Positions 9,401 through 18,027 of a DNA stretch of 64,000 nucleotides are shown in pieces. Location: the NCBI GenBank assembly GCA_019694295.1, contig JAIBCG010000004.1, positions 27,999 to 91,998 of the forward strand, read 5' to 3'. The position numbers and the translations under genes are program-made. Below the pieces are notes generated by a model that did not search any database, was not told the DNA's origin, and worked only from the letters and a program-made list of their open reading frames with translations. Position 1 is the first letter of the stretch. The number at the start of each line of letters is the position of its first letter. The DNA is from Saprospiraceae bacterium (GTDB taxonomy: Bacteria > Bacteroidota > Bacteroidia > Chitinophagales > Saprospiraceae).

Positions 9401-9945
9401 CCGACATAAGCTATAAGCCCGCTCTTGAACCAGTCAGGCAGATTGAACGAAACGGCATTTTGCACTATTTCCTGCAAGCTACTGCCGTAGAGGATTGATT
9501 CGATATATACACCTGCAATGCCTTGCCGTATAAGCCGGTGAAGGTGTCGGTGATTACCATCAAAGTAGAGGAATATTTTGTTGTCGAGTATTTTTGTAGA
9601 TCCACCCGAATATTCGAATGCATCTTCGAGTCCGATATTTGATTGCTTGAGGTCGGTGAGATCGGTATAAACTATGATTTCGATTTTATCACTGATGCTG
9701 TGTTCGAGCAGATCCCGGATGCCGTCCATTTCTGTTTCGGCTATGTGTGCTGCGGCAAGTCCTACATTTCGGCCATCGCCGTACCAGTACACAATGGTTC
9801 TGTCGCCTTCATAATAGGTCCACTCTTTGAATTTTTTGTGAAACTGAACACGGTTTTTACCAAACTCCACACGAGAAGTTTGTGCATCAAGCGATACGTT
9901 TCCAACAATCAAATACAACAAGCATGTCAGACAAAATAACCTCAT
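6442..9945 (-). CDS. Pseudo-metallopeptidase / TolB-like propeller / Omp85 fusion
   Basis: A 1167-residue exported protein with a signal peptide (about 1-21). The N-terminal 300 residues resemble MA-clan (gluzincin-like) peptidases: a Leu/His-rich helix where HExxH is expected reads H-L-H-R-L-I-R-Q-G-I-A, and the later W-F-x-E-G-L-A-x-Y motif is present as W-F-K-S-G-L-I-A-Y, so the catalytic residues look lost. Residues of roughly 300-560 carry TolB/PD40-type propeller repeats (L-S-N-R-P, S-A-D-G-N-E-L). The last 400 or so match a BamA/TamA surface-antigen barrel ending in F-G-T-D-F. I infer an outer-membrane protein with a large periplasmic or surface part. Function unknown. CotH lies 74 bases upstream on the same strand. 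Confidence 0.7.
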   Translation of the reverse strand: MRLFCLTCLLYLIVGNVSLDAQTSRVEFGKNRVQFHKKFKEWTYYEGDRTIVYWYGDGRNVGLAAAHIAETEMDGIRDLLEHSISDKIEIIVYTDLTDLKQSNIGLEDAFEYSGGSTKILDNKIFLYFDGNHRHLHRLIRQGIAGVYIESILYGSSLQEIVQNAVSFNLPDWFKSGLIAYVGEEWSVNLDNELRDLLTKSHIKTFEQLIRTNPQLAGHAFWYYVSKEYGQTSVANLLYLVRINRSVDAGFIYVLGHDRKITGENMLNFFHERYRKDFRNAKPDSLLLVKLPTRKDETLTIMAKKPFTGTLAFVTNQNGKERIYLQQADTGKRKLILKKGFRNLFQLADKEYPHIVWSADGNELICIREHRDKQLIGQYNTKTGKWTWDKIAPYYERIHSADLLDKGRLVFSATVGGVSDIFVYYLSTKQTVRLTNDYYDDLDARFAQFMGRKGVIFLSNRPTATNLSNRPDSIMPLQKPDLYFIEIDNPNPLIIKLTDNPQYNKANPQWIDSTHFTYLTEENGNWNRKTGYLEEIVSDTVQSIYFKDGTKITVSIDSLIPQLNRQAIDTITFEPFKEIKASSAWASDYTQSVVPIRYSGKSEMVFFRENQKIKAAFDKSPKKGILLPANTSYHEDWIKQWYISQHLTKAPGVPIPSAKPDTVSAVRVVPVKTKADTSSQKKISYFQSEFEDDETVIKFEKPTEPFIEEKSEISVESNKKFVVKNARIVPYRLAFKTDYITTRLDNSPLFGGLDNYIGRKLNASGTADNFSYIPLGILLTTNFKDVLEDYVFDVGARFPTSFRGGEYFMTFHDRKFRWDKAYSYYYSGQQSIIDPTLIDNNYFKNLPKALQFQLPGNFAGFPQFRTKVITNLVQAEFRYPFDLFRSIRFRTTFRNDKMHWKATEKNSLNTRNYTEQRISQRIEYVFDNTLSTGINLLNGTRYKAYTEAIKGLQIQFEDPLAFNLKNGFMGIIGLDFRHYEPILKKSVIAVRFAGEISFGTEKMLNILGGVDNWLVPSFNPNIPLPTGDNIAYQAIVPGLRGFTYNIRNGSSYGLMSAELRIPVFRYFSEKIRSSIIRNFQVVGFFDAGMAWDGFSPFSKDSPINTIYLENPPTVKVKVNYYRDPLVAGVGFGVRTSLLGYFIRADYGYGIESRIIGKPVLYLAFGTDF

Positions 9946-10019
9946 CTGTTTATAACGTTCATTTTTGCTGAAGTGTATGAATATTTGTACATAAGTTCAG
10001 GTGTTTTGTTTGAAAATAT

Positions 10020-12101
10020 TTAATTGATTTTCAGAAAAGATTTTACAGTCTTTGCCTCGTCATTTAATATGATACTATAAAATCCTGCCACTAAACCTGA
10101 TATGTCAATAGTCATTTGTTTTTCTTTGTCAAAATAAATGTTCTTAACCACTTGTCCGTAGGTATTGATGATTTTCATTTCAGGCCGGTTGGCGAAGCGG
10201 ATATCGCCGAATCTTATTGTCAGGTTGTTGGTAGCCGGTGAAGGAGACAACTGCACCGAGGCTTGCGAAATTGATATAGTACTCGTAGTACTGCAGTACT
10301 CGTCCTTGTATGGTAGATTTTCATCCATCCATAACAATCTGCCGGCTATCCAGGTTTTCAGTTGTTCAATTTCTTCGGGATAATTTTGTGCTATTGGCCA
10401 GGGATTAGGCCATACATAATTGCCTAATATCGGCCATCTTTCAAAATTCCGGTCAACAGCACCGTTGAGTTCTGTTACCCATGTGTCAATGGTATAATTT
10501 AAGCTGTCGCTCGTTAACAAACCATCTCTGAGGTCATTCCACCGGCACCTTAGTTCCTTCCAGAATATAGAATCGTTCATCATCTTAAACATGAACATTG
10601 GTGGTGGGAAATAATCAAAATCACACTCTTCGGCGAATGACCACCCCTCGATAAGGGCACCATTGCAAAAATCTGAATTGCGGAAACTGAGGTCAAAATC
10701 CCACATCGGTCCGGCCTTCAGTTTGTTGCCGTCTTGTATGTGTTCTTTATGGAAATAAGTGCTGAGCCTGTAACCATCAATGTTTCTGCTTAGCTCATTC
10801 ATGATAAAATTATCTATGAACGATGACAGATCGAGGTAATCAGTGTAATGTTTGCCGGCCGAATTTCTGAAATCAGGGCTATATAATGCTTCCTCAAGGC
10901 TGTCTATGAATGCCTGTATGTAAGTCTGCTGTTCGGGTTGGATGTCACTTAATTTCGGATAAACATATTGGTAATAACAATGTGTGTTCGGTTTTACACT
11001 TTCTCTGGTGCTTGTCCATCCACCATCATCTCCTTTATCCACTTTGAGGATATATCCGCCGGTGACATTTTTGCCACTTACATCAGTTGATTTTAATTTT
11101 TTGACATTCACACGGTTTTTGTCGCGCTTTATTTTTTCAAGTAAAATATACGTTCCTTGATATTCTTCATCTATAAATACTTCAACAAATCTTTTTCTGC
11201 TTGAATAATGCCCCATTTTATTAAATAAATCATGTGCCAAGACATTCCTGAGCAATGTTTTGTCAGAAAATGATGCGTTCAACACCCAATCGCTTTCAGA
11301 AGGCATGCCCAATATAGTGAAAGAAGTATCGTTACCTACTTCATCTGCTGTTTCTATACCGTAGCTTTTTTTAGGAAATGACTGGCTCGACTGCCCTCTA
11401 ATTCGGATGTTGGTAAAGCCATTGTACACATTGGGTAAACCATTCGGATAATTAAGTGCACCGGTTGAGTCACTTATTATTTTCATTTTTACCAATACAT
11501 GAGGGTCAGAAACAATGGTTTTGCCTTCGGTCTCAAAACACACAAGTGGTAGTTTGCTGCCTGAGAAGATGATTGGTCCGACAGCATCAGGGCCAAATTC
11601 GATACTCCACGATGTTATTTCTCCATCATCGGCTCCGGGGTAGTTGTCCGACACTTTCAAATACCATGTACCATTCGGATTTTTACCATTGTTGAAATTC
11701 TGCATTGTCCCCATCGGTAAGAAGCTTCCCGTAAATGGATAGGAGCCCATGCCTATCGACGTGCTTGATTTTGGATCAAAACATGTATTTGCAAAGCCAT
11801 CCTGATCATAGCCTACTGAGGTGACTACCTGTATCTTCTGACCATCAGGTGCTACCAAAACAATGTTGAGGTCTTCCATCCAGGTGTGTGTGGCGTTGAT
11901 GCAAAGCCTTAGTAAACCAAAGTCTTTGTTCATTACATTGGGCAAGCCCTGTACATCAACCGGTAATAATGCAGGCGTACCATCGGGTGGCACAAGCCCC
12001 GGGCTACCTGTAAATGTCTGTGCAAATGAAGTGATTGTGCCTACTGACATGAACAGTAAGCAAGTTATTGCTGAAAGTACAGAACGTAAATTGGATGGCA
12101 T
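10020..12101 (-). CDS. T9SS-secreted CotH-kinase protein with P-domain
   Basis: A 693-residue secreted protein. Signal peptide at about 1-28. Residues of about 35-170 form a proprotein-convertase P-domain (W-M-E-D-L-N-I-V-L-V, G-T-W-Y-L-K-V-S-D). Residues of about 195-540 match CotH: I-R-G-Q-S-S-Q-S-F-P-K-K-S-Y-G, L-R-N-V-L-A, and the W-D-F-D-L-S-F-R-N metal-binding-type motif of this atypical kinase fold. The last 80 or so residues are a type A T9SS sorting domain (L-S-P-S-P-A-T-N-N start, G-F-Y-S-I-I-L near the end). CotH kinases phosphorylate secreted proteins; the target here is unknown. Spore coat is irrelevant in this phylum. It sits between the Omp85 fusion and the M36 peptidase, all on the minus strand. 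Confidence 0.85.
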   Translation of the reverse strand: MPSNLRSVLSAITCLLFMSVGTITSFAQTFTGSPGLVPPDGTPALLPVDVQGLPNVMNKDFGLLRLCINATHTWMEDLNIVLVAPDGQKIQVVTSVGYDQDGFANTCFDPKSSTSIGMGSYPFTGSFLPMGTMQNFNNGKNPNGTWYLKVSDNYPGADDGEITSWSIEFGPDAVGPIIFSGSKLPLVCFETEGKTIVSDPHVLVKMKIISDSTGALNYPNGLPNVYNGFTNIRIRGQSSQSFPKKSYGIETADEVGNDTSFTILGMPSESDWVLNASFSDKTLLRNVLAHDLFNKMGHYSSRKRFVEVFIDEEYQGTYILLEKIKRDKNRVNVKKLKSTDVSGKNVTGGYILKVDKGDDGGWTSTRESVKPNTHCYYQYVYPKLSDIQPEQQTYIQAFIDSLEEALYSPDFRNSAGKHYTDYLDLSSFIDNFIMNELSRNIDGYRLSTYFHKEHIQDGNKLKAGPMWDFDLSFRNSDFCNGALIEGWSFAEECDFDYFPPPMFMFKMMNDSIFWKELRCRWNDLRDGLLTSDSLNYTIDTWVTELNGAVDRNFERWPILGNYVWPNPWPIAQNYPEEIEQLKTWIAGRLLWMDENLPYKDEYCSTTSTISISQASVQLSPSPATNNLTIRFGDIRFANRPEMKIINTYGQVVKNIYFDKEKQMTIDISGLVAGFYSIILNDEAKTVKSFLKIN

Positions 12102-12176
12102 AAGCTATGCTAGTCTGGTTTCAATAAAAATATCATACGAATATAGTATTTTGGTGAAACATTACCAAATAAAACA

Positions 12177-12208
12177 AAAATCCCCGGATAGCACTACCCG
12201 GGGATTTT
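12177..12208 (-). terminator. Intrinsic terminator after the M36 peptidase gene
   Basis: An 11-bp perfect stem (12177-12187 with 12198-12208, core TCCCCGG/CCGGGGA) with a 10-base loop, followed on the minus strand by a U-rich run. It begins 22 bases after the M36 stop codon and lies upstream of the CotH gene, so the two cargo genes are probably transcribed separately. Confidence 0.85.
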
Positions 12209-12229
12209 GTGTTCAAATGAGCTGGTATG

Positions 12230-15200
12230 TTATTGTTTTACAATGATTTTGTTTACAAAATATTCCTTCTCATTCTGTATTTTGATAAGATAACATCCTG
12301 CAGGTACGCCCTGAACACTGACTGTTTGGTTATTCGTTCCTTCTATCAGGCCTATACTTGCCGATTTTACGATTTTTCCGTCGAGCGTCAGTATGTTTAC
12401 ATTATAATTGCCTGTGGTGCCAGCTTTAAGTGAGATGTTAAGATAATTTTGGGCTGGGTTAGGGAAGATGCCCAATTCGCCTTGTTTGAGATCGTTGGCA
12501 GATACTAATTGAGATTCAACGATTGTTCCTTCTTGTGGAGCCATTGCACAGACATTGTCTCCTTCAGATGTAGTGGCACAAGCTTCGCTGTTGTATGTTT
12601 TCAAGTCCATATATTCGAAGTCGTCAATAAACCATCCAATACCGCCTATTGCATCATTAGAGCCGTATTTCCATCTCACGATGATATCCTGGCCTTTATA
12701 TTCAGATAAGTCGATATAACTGGCGATCCAGCCATTTGAGTTTCCTGAGAAACCTTCTATGTTAGGCAGTGTGAAGGTGGCATACGCCATTTTGCTCACA
12801 TATCCGTTTCTGATAAATTTGTCTTTCAGGCTTGTCCATGTGCTGCCATTATTGGTGGAAACTTCGACATATCCACCGTCGTTGCCTGCTTCTGTGTTGA
12901 AATTATGATAAAATCGCATAACAGGCCGGTCGCCGCTCACGTTATATGATTTCAAGAACTTCAGGCTGTGCTTGTTGACCTGGCCTACGTCAGAAATACC
13001 GAAGCTTGCGGATGGTGAATGGCTTTCAACAGTGGTTGGTTCCCACCCATTGAATCCCTGTCCTGTTTCGATATCCCAATTATCAATGTTTTCACAGTTG
13101 TCAAAAATCTGTCTTTGTGACCAAATTTTGAAAGACGAACTCACTGAGTATGTGATGATTTTGGTCTCATTGGATGCGAGTGTACCGAGATCAAAAGAAA
13201 TGACATCACCGGTGACTGTACCACCGTTGGCATTACTTACTGTAGCACCTTCAGGTATTTGGTCAGTGACAACCGTTCCGGTGGCGGGTACTGATTTATA
13301 GTTGCTTACTGTTATGGTGTATTCTATTTCCTCACCTGCCTTTATCAGCGGAGTTGCTTCCTTTTTGATAGTGATGGTGTTCAGGCAAAGTGGTTTTATG
13401 TCGAAATTTTCTTTACCGTCACCTGCGGAGTTAGAATTTCCCTGATTTGCCAAATGTCCAAGACCTCTTTTTGCAAACACGTCCCAGATGAGGCATCCGT
13501 TTTCGCCATTGTAGTTTATGATATCAGCTGCAAGAATAGCATCTCGGCCATCTGCAAAGCCAGGACTACAAGGCTGTATCTTCAGGGCATCCATCACCAG
13601 ACGTACCGCTTTGTACGAACCTGAGTTAACATCCTTGTAGGTAGGGTCGAGACCATATTTATCTACAAATGCCCAATATAGGTCCCACAGCATGCTGTTC
13701 CATACTTCACCTACATAATGCACTTCGGTATTACCTGCGATATCTCCATAGGTATGTGGGTTGATACTGAAATCAGTAGAGTACTGATAAGTACGGAATC
13801 CTTTACCATTGTCATTCTCTTTGGTGACATAAGTGCCAACACCTCTTGGTTTATCTTTGGTATCGCCAGGTTTGACGGTAGTGACAAGAGCCAAAAAATC
13901 GCTCCAACCTTCGCCCATTTGTTCGCCATTGTTCAAACAACCGCTGTTGGCGGGACCGCCTGTTAGTCTTATTGATACACCATGGCCCAGCTCATGAGCC
14001 ATGATGCCATTATCGAGCGAACCATCAAGCAGTGCAGGCCCTGATAGTGAATCAGGTGGACCTTGAATGGTAATCATGAGCCCACCGGCACCTTGGTATT
14101 GCTTCAGCTTATCGCATACAGATTTCTTAACGCTGAGTACGGGTATAGTCACTTTACCACCATCAACACCTTTCCCCATACTTATTGTTGCTTCTTCAAA
14201 ATTGCAGATGATACATCCTATTGCTCCGGCATTTTGTGCATTGAGTGCTTTTGTGCCAAACTCACACAATCCTCGGTCAATGATTGCTATTTTACCATTT
14301 ACTTCTGCACCATTACCTTGGGACAATGGCTCACAACCAAATGTAGGATTTTCAAGAGCACCATCGTTCACTACAATGGCGGCACCGGATACCGGATTTG
14401 CATAAGTAATATTGGCACCTAATTCACCTTTTTTGCTTTCATACGCTCCTGCTATATTAAATGGAGCTGTTACTTTGATATTTTTGGCTTCCGATAAGCT
14501 ATTGTCCCACAAAAACATTCTTACTCTACCATTTCCTCCATCTGCCGGAGTAGAGAAATCAGCATTATTTACATTGGCAAGTGTGTTGCCGTCAAACTGG
14601 CTTAAGGCTATAACATGATCGTTGCCCAGACCATTGCCGGTATAATTTTTTTGCTGGAAATTGGCAAATTCATCAAAGCCAAAATTGTATGTAAAATCGT
14701 GCATAAAGTTCATGGCATAAAACAACTGAACTACAGCCGAGTTGGTAAATGTATCCGGTTCCCAGGCAGAAGAGTATGGAAAATCGAAAATCAGATTGCT
14801 GCCACCGTTTGGTTCATCACCGGCACTCGTATAATCTGCATTTCTATCCTGAAAGGCATGCACGTTATTGCCACGGGTAATGGTGGTTTCGTTGCCGGGT
14901 ACGCCATTGAGGTCATGCCAACCGTAAGGAGAGGCCACAGGGTCAGCCGGATTGTCAATTAATTTCGCATTCGACTGGTTTGGGTTTTCAAAAGGGAATG
15001 GAATAACTCTGTACTGATTATCTGCCAGTGCAGCATGTGCCTTAGCTACTGCTTCAGATACTGTTAGGTTCTTAGGGAAAGTAATATCGTGTGGGTGGCA
15101 TCCATTGTCTGCGGCATCATATTTACCCTTGACATGATTGCAATGAACTGTAAAACTGTTTTTGTCAAGTAAATCTCCCGTAAGGGCATCTATGCGCATT

Positions 15201-15775
15201 GACCAGTAGTCATTGGCCCCTTTATAGTCTATGGCAAGATCCCAGGCCAACTTTACCGAACCATCTTTCATCAGCTGATATCTTAATTTGACCGGTATGT
15301 CAGACCTTGATAACTCACCTTTGTCAAAAACAAAAGAATGGTCAGAGGACTGTGTCAATAGTCGAGGCTTGTCGATATTGCCTGCACCAAGAATCTTTGC
15401 TGCCGCAAGTATAGCTTTCTGGGGCGTGAGTGTTGGTTTGTTTGTATTGATTTTTGAAGAAATAGCAGGAATAAACCTGTTGCCGGTATAAATTATTTTA
15501 CCGTCCTTTGATATTGTGTAATTGAGTATAGCATTATATACTTCGATTCCTGCATGACGCTGGATGAAATAAATATTAGTCATGCCATTATGCGCTGTAC
15601 GTATTTGATCACTTACTGCAATGTCACGCACATCATCTGAGGTGAGTCCCAGATTTTTGTACTCAGACTCGATGCTTCTGAGTGCAATGTCAAGTGGTAG
15701 CTGGGTCTGAGAAAATACAGGAAAAATGAAGAGGAGTCCGGACAAGACACCAATAATCTGTAGCAATTTTTTCAT
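12230..15775 (-). CDS. T9SS-secreted M36 fungalysin-type metallopeptidase
   Basis: A 1181-residue secreted zinc peptidase. Order: signal peptide (1-22), fungalysin/thermolysin-type propeptide (about 40-200), catalytic domain with H-E-L-G-H at 594-598 and the third zinc ligand Glu622 in G-E-G-W-S-D, a PA domain inserted at about 440-570 (C-E-F-G-T-K-A-L-N-A-Q-N-A-G), a DUF11-like Ig domain after about residue 800, a beta-sandwich region, and a type A sorting domain (F-P-N-P-A-Q-N-Y-L to the C-terminus). All catalytic residues are present. It probably degrades extracellular protein. It has its own promoter and terminator. Confidence 0.93.
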   Translation of the reverse strand: MKKLLQIIGVLSGLLFIFPVFSQTQLPLDIALRSIESEYKNLGLTSDDVRDIAVSDQIRTAHNGMTNIYFIQRHAGIEVYNAILNYTISKDGKIIYTGNRFIPAISSKINTNKPTLTPQKAILAAAKILGAGNIDKPRLLTQSSDHSFVFDKGELSRSDIPVKLRYQLMKDGSVKLAWDLAIDYKGANDYWSMRIDALTGDLLDKNSFTVHCNHVKGKYDAADNGCHPHDITFPKNLTVSEAVAKAHAALADNQYRVIPFPFENPNQSNAKLIDNPADPVASPYGWHDLNGVPGNETTITRGNNVHAFQDRNADYTSAGDEPNGGSNLIFDFPYSSAWEPDTFTNSAVVQLFYAMNFMHDFTYNFGFDEFANFQQKNYTGNGLGNDHVIALSQFDGNTLANVNNADFSTPADGGNGRVRMFLWDNSLSEAKNIKVTAPFNIAGAYESKKGELGANITYANPVSGAAIVVNDGALENPTFGCEPLSQGNGAEVNGKIAIIDRGLCEFGTKALNAQNAGAIGCIICNFEEATISMGKGVDGGKVTIPVLSVKKSVCDKLKQYQGAGGLMITIQGPPDSLSGPALLDGSLDNGIMAHELGHGVSIRLTGGPANSGCLNNGEQMGEGWSDFLALVTTVKPGDTKDKPRGVGTYVTKENDNGKGFRTYQYSTDFSINPHTYGDIAGNTEVHYVGEVWNSMLWDLYWAFVDKYGLDPTYKDVNSGSYKAVRLVMDALKIQPCSPGFADGRDAILAADIINYNGENGCLIWDVFAKRGLGHLANQGNSNSAGDGKENFDIKPLCLNTITIKKEATPLIKAGEEIEYTITVSNYKSVPATGTVVTDQIPEGATVSNANGGTVTGDVISFDLGTLASNETKIITYSVSSSFKIWSQRQIFDNCENIDNWDIETGQGFNGWEPTTVESHSPSASFGISDVGQVNKHSLKFLKSYNVSGDRPVMRFYHNFNTEAGNDGGYVEVSTNNGSTWTSLKDKFIRNGYVSKMAYATFTLPNIEGFSGNSNGWIASYIDLSEYKGQDIIVRWKYGSNDAIGGIGWFIDDFEYMDLKTYNSEACATTSEGDNVCAMAPQEGTIVESQLVSANDLKQGELGIFPNPAQNYLNISLKAGTTGNYNVNILTLDGKIVKSASIGLIEGTNNQTVSVQGVPAGCYLIKIQNEKEYFVNKIIVKQ

Positions 15776-15826
15776 TTAGCTTAAGCGTTTTTTTTATGTG
15801 AATAAAAATTTTCCTAAAAAGGAAAT

Positions 15827-15856
15827 CAAAAATAGTGTAAAATAGTTTACCTTCAA
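15827..15856 (-). promoter_or_regulatory. Promoter for the M36 peptidase gene
   Basis: Minus-strand -7 box TATTTTTG (15827-15834) and -33 TTG (15854-15856), separated by 19 bases, as in Bacteroidota promoters. It lies 52 bases upstream of the start codon, inside the 100-base divergent spacer shared with rlmB. Confidence 0.6.
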
Positions 15857-15875
15857 CAGAATTATACGCATATAA

Positions 15876-16625
15876 ATGTCAAATGTTAATAAAAATCTGC
15901 TAATAAAGGGCAGGAATCCGGTGCTCGAAGCGCTGAATGAAAGTACAGATATCGAAAGGGTTTATCTACTACAGGGCATAACAGGAGAGTTTGAGAAGGT
16001 ACTACGCCATCTTTGCAGGAAAAAAGAAGTGCCACTTCAGGTGATTCCGAAGGAACGGATGTCACGATTCGTGTCTGATAACCATCAGGGAGTTGTAGCT
16101 ATCAAGACATCCATACCTTATTACAATGTAGAAGATATTGTAGCACACTGTTTCGAAAACGGTAAGATGCCACTTATCGTAATACTCGATGAGGTCACGG
16201 ATGTAAGAAATCTGGGAGCCATCGCCAGGTCGGCACTTAGTTTTGGAGCAGATGCGCTGGTAGTGCCAACAATCGGTAGTGCACCCATACAGGCAGATTC
16301 TATCAAGGCCTCGGCCGGAGCTTTGCTCAAGGTAAACGTATGCCGCTCTGCAAGCCTTGTCAATACAGTCAAATACCTTCAGGATTCAGGAATGACGGTG
16401 ATAGCTTCGAGTCTGGAGGCCAAAACACCACTTGACTCACTTGATCTTACTGTACCGCTAGCCGTTATCGTCGGCTCGGAAGACCACGGCATTAGAGAAC
16501 ATCTGTTGCGCGCCTCAGATCAGCGGTTTATTATACCACAGTCGGCCGAAATGGAGTCACTGAATGTGTCGGTTGCTGCGGGCATTATGCTATACGAAGT
16601 GTACAAGCAACGAGCTAAGGTGTAG
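15876..16625 (+). CDS. rlmB: 23S rRNA (guanosine-2'-O-)-methyltransferase RlmB family
   Basis: A SpoU/TrmH-class RNA methyltransferase of 249 residues. RlmB methylates the ribose of G2251 in the peptidyl-transferase region of 23S rRNA using SAM. An N-terminal L30e-like substrate-binding domain (G-R-N-P-V-L-E-A-L) is followed by the knotted SPOUT domain. Its three motifs are D-E-V-T-D-V-R-N-L-G-A-I-A-R-S, V-I-V-G-S-E-D-H-G-I, and I-P-Q-S-A-E-M-E-S-L-N-V-S-V-A-A. Length is typical. The exact nucleotide target is assumed from the family. Confidence 0.88.
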   Translation: MSNVNKNLLIKGRNPVLEALNESTDIERVYLLQGITGEFEKVLRHLCRKKEVPLQVIPKERMSRFVSDNHQGVVAIKTSIPYYNVEDIVAHCFENGKMPLIVILDEVTDVRNLGAIARSALSFGADALVVPTIGSAPIQADSIKASAGALLKVNVCRSASLVNTVKYLQDSGMTVIASSLEAKTPLDSLDLTVPLAVIVGSEDHGIREHLLRASDQRFIIPQSAEMESLNVSVAAGIMLYEVYKQRAKV

Positions 16626-16713
16626 GTGACAGATGCGTATCTTTAAGAAAAATTCACAAGTGGTAGTTTCCAATTATTTTTGCTCTATTATATATATGTG
16701 GCAGATAAGCGTT

Positions 16714-16721
16714 TAACTTTG
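16714..16721 (+). promoter_or_regulatory. Possible -7 element for the 16740 gene
   Basis: TAACTTTG matches TAnnTTTG and ends 18 bases before the ATG at 16740. No TTG is seen at the standard upstream distance. Confidence 0.35.
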
Positions 16722-16739
16722 TAAAATAATTAATGTAGT

Positions 16740-17264
16740 ATGAATTTTTTTCTTGAATTATTGAAATATACTCTTCCCGGCCTAATTGTTTTTCTGACAG
16801 CTTATTTTGTTCTCAGACAATATCTCAGACACCAGGAACAGATGAAATTAATGGAATTAAAACAGAATGCCAATGCTGTAACTTTACCTCTCAAATTGCA
16901 AGCTTATGAAAGACTTTCCTTGTTTTGTGAACGAATATCCATTCCTTCTCTGATACTCCGACTTAACCAGCCCGGCATGAACACCCAGGCATTGCGCTAT
17001 GCTATGCTGATAAGCATCCAAAAGGAGTTCGAGCACAACATTACTCAGCAAATGTATATATCTGAGCAATTGTGGAAGATTATAAAGATAGCAAGTGACC
17101 AAGTTGTAGATACCATTAACCTTATTTCATCCCGTATAGGGAATGACAGCCCTTCAGAGGTATTTGTCGAATCTTACTACAAATTTTCTGAAGAGCTAAA
17201 ATTCGATTCACTCGAAAAAGCTCTTGCAGCCATCAAGCAGGAGGCCGCCCTTTTGCTTGCTTAA
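16740..17264 (+). CDS. Small membrane-anchored protein of unknown function
   Basis: A 174-residue protein with one N-terminal membrane segment (about residues 10-28), a short charged linker (R-Q-Y-L-R-H-Q-E-Q-M-K-L-M-E-L-K) and an all-alpha cytoplasmic-type domain rich in Leu, Glu and Gln, with R-L-S-L-F-C-E-R-I as its clearest motif. It looks like an uncharacterised family found in Bacteroidota near nucleotidase genes, but I cannot assign a function. The next gene starts 15 bases downstream on the same strand, so these and the phosphatase gene probably form an operon. Confidence 0.7.
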   Translation: MNFFLELLKYTLPGLIVFLTAYFVLRQYLRHQEQMKLMELKQNANAVTLPLKLQAYERLSLFCERISIPSLILRLNQPGMNTQALRYAMLISIQKEFEHNITQQMYISEQLWKIIKIASDQVVDTINLISSRIGNDSPSEVFVESYYKFSEELKFDSLEKALAAIKQEAALLLA

Positions 17265-17279
17265 AATAATGATTGCAAA

Positions 17280-18023
17280 ATGAAAAATCTGATATTCATA
17301 GGCTTTTTGTTGCTGACGGCATGTACACCCAAAGTGTGGCATACCTCAGGAGTTTATCATGCCAATACCAGGATATACAACGAAACAATCACCGATGACG
17401 TTGCAATGCTTATGTTGATACAACCCTACAAACAATTGGAAGAAAGCAAGATGAAAACAATTGTCGGTATGACACAGACACAACTCATCAAAGCAAAACC
17501 GGAGTCACCACTCACCAATATGCTGGCGGACATGGTACAAGCTTCTGTTATGCTAAAGACCAATGACAAAATTGATGCTACCTTTATCAATTATGGTGGT
17601 GTAAGACTTGGGGCATTGCCTGAAGGCGAAATAAGCTTAGGAAAGATATACGAGCTCATGCCATTCGATAATATGGCTGTCATTTTGCGCATTTCAGGTG
17701 CTCAGTTGCAAACATTCTGTAACCACATAGCAAAATCAGGCGGATGGCCGGTAAGCAAATCGATACGTTTTGAGATAAAAAACCAACAGGCAGCCAATAT
17801 TACCATACATGGCAATGGACTCGACCCTGACAAGATTTACCGAATATGTGTGCCTGATTATGTTGCCAATGGCGGGGATGATTGTTCTTTCCTCACAGCA
17901 ATCCCACAGACTACTTATCAATACCTTTTAAGAGATGCCATTCTGGATGGATTCAAGAGAGTGTCACAAGACGGAGGTAAAGTAGAGTCGTCAAATGATG
18001 GCCGTATAACTACTTCAAATTAA
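17280..18023 (+). CDS. 5'-nucleotidase C-terminal-domain lipoprotein
   Basis: A 247-residue lipoprotein (lipobox L-T-A-C at about 12-15). The body matches the UshA/5'-nucleotidase C-terminal domain, which binds the nucleotide base: N-M-L-A-D-M-V-Q-A, I-N-Y-G-G-V-R, G-E-I-S-L-G-K-I-Y-E-L-M-P-F-D-N, and Y-V-A-N-G-G-D-D near the end. It lacks the metallophosphatase domain, which is encoded by the next gene four bases downstream. The two proteins probably form one periplasmic or outer-membrane nucleotide hydrolase, with the subunit order reversed relative to UshA. Confidence 0.85.
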   Translation: MKNLIFIGFLLLTACTPKVWHTSGVYHANTRIYNETITDDVAMLMLIQPYKQLEESKMKTIVGMTQTQLIKAKPESPLTNMLADMVQASVMLKTNDKIDATFINYGGVRLGALPEGEISLGKIYELMPFDNMAVILRISGAQLQTFCNHIAKSGGWPVSKSIRFEIKNQQAANITIHGNGLDPDKIYRICVPDYVANGGDDCSFLTAIPQTTYQYLLRDAILDGFKRVSQDGGKVESSNDGRITTSN

Positions 18024-18027
18024 TACA

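Noticed and set aside
10020..12101. A spore coat function from the CotH name
   Set aside because: The protein is a T9SS-secreted CotH kinase; the organism's phylum does not sporulate.
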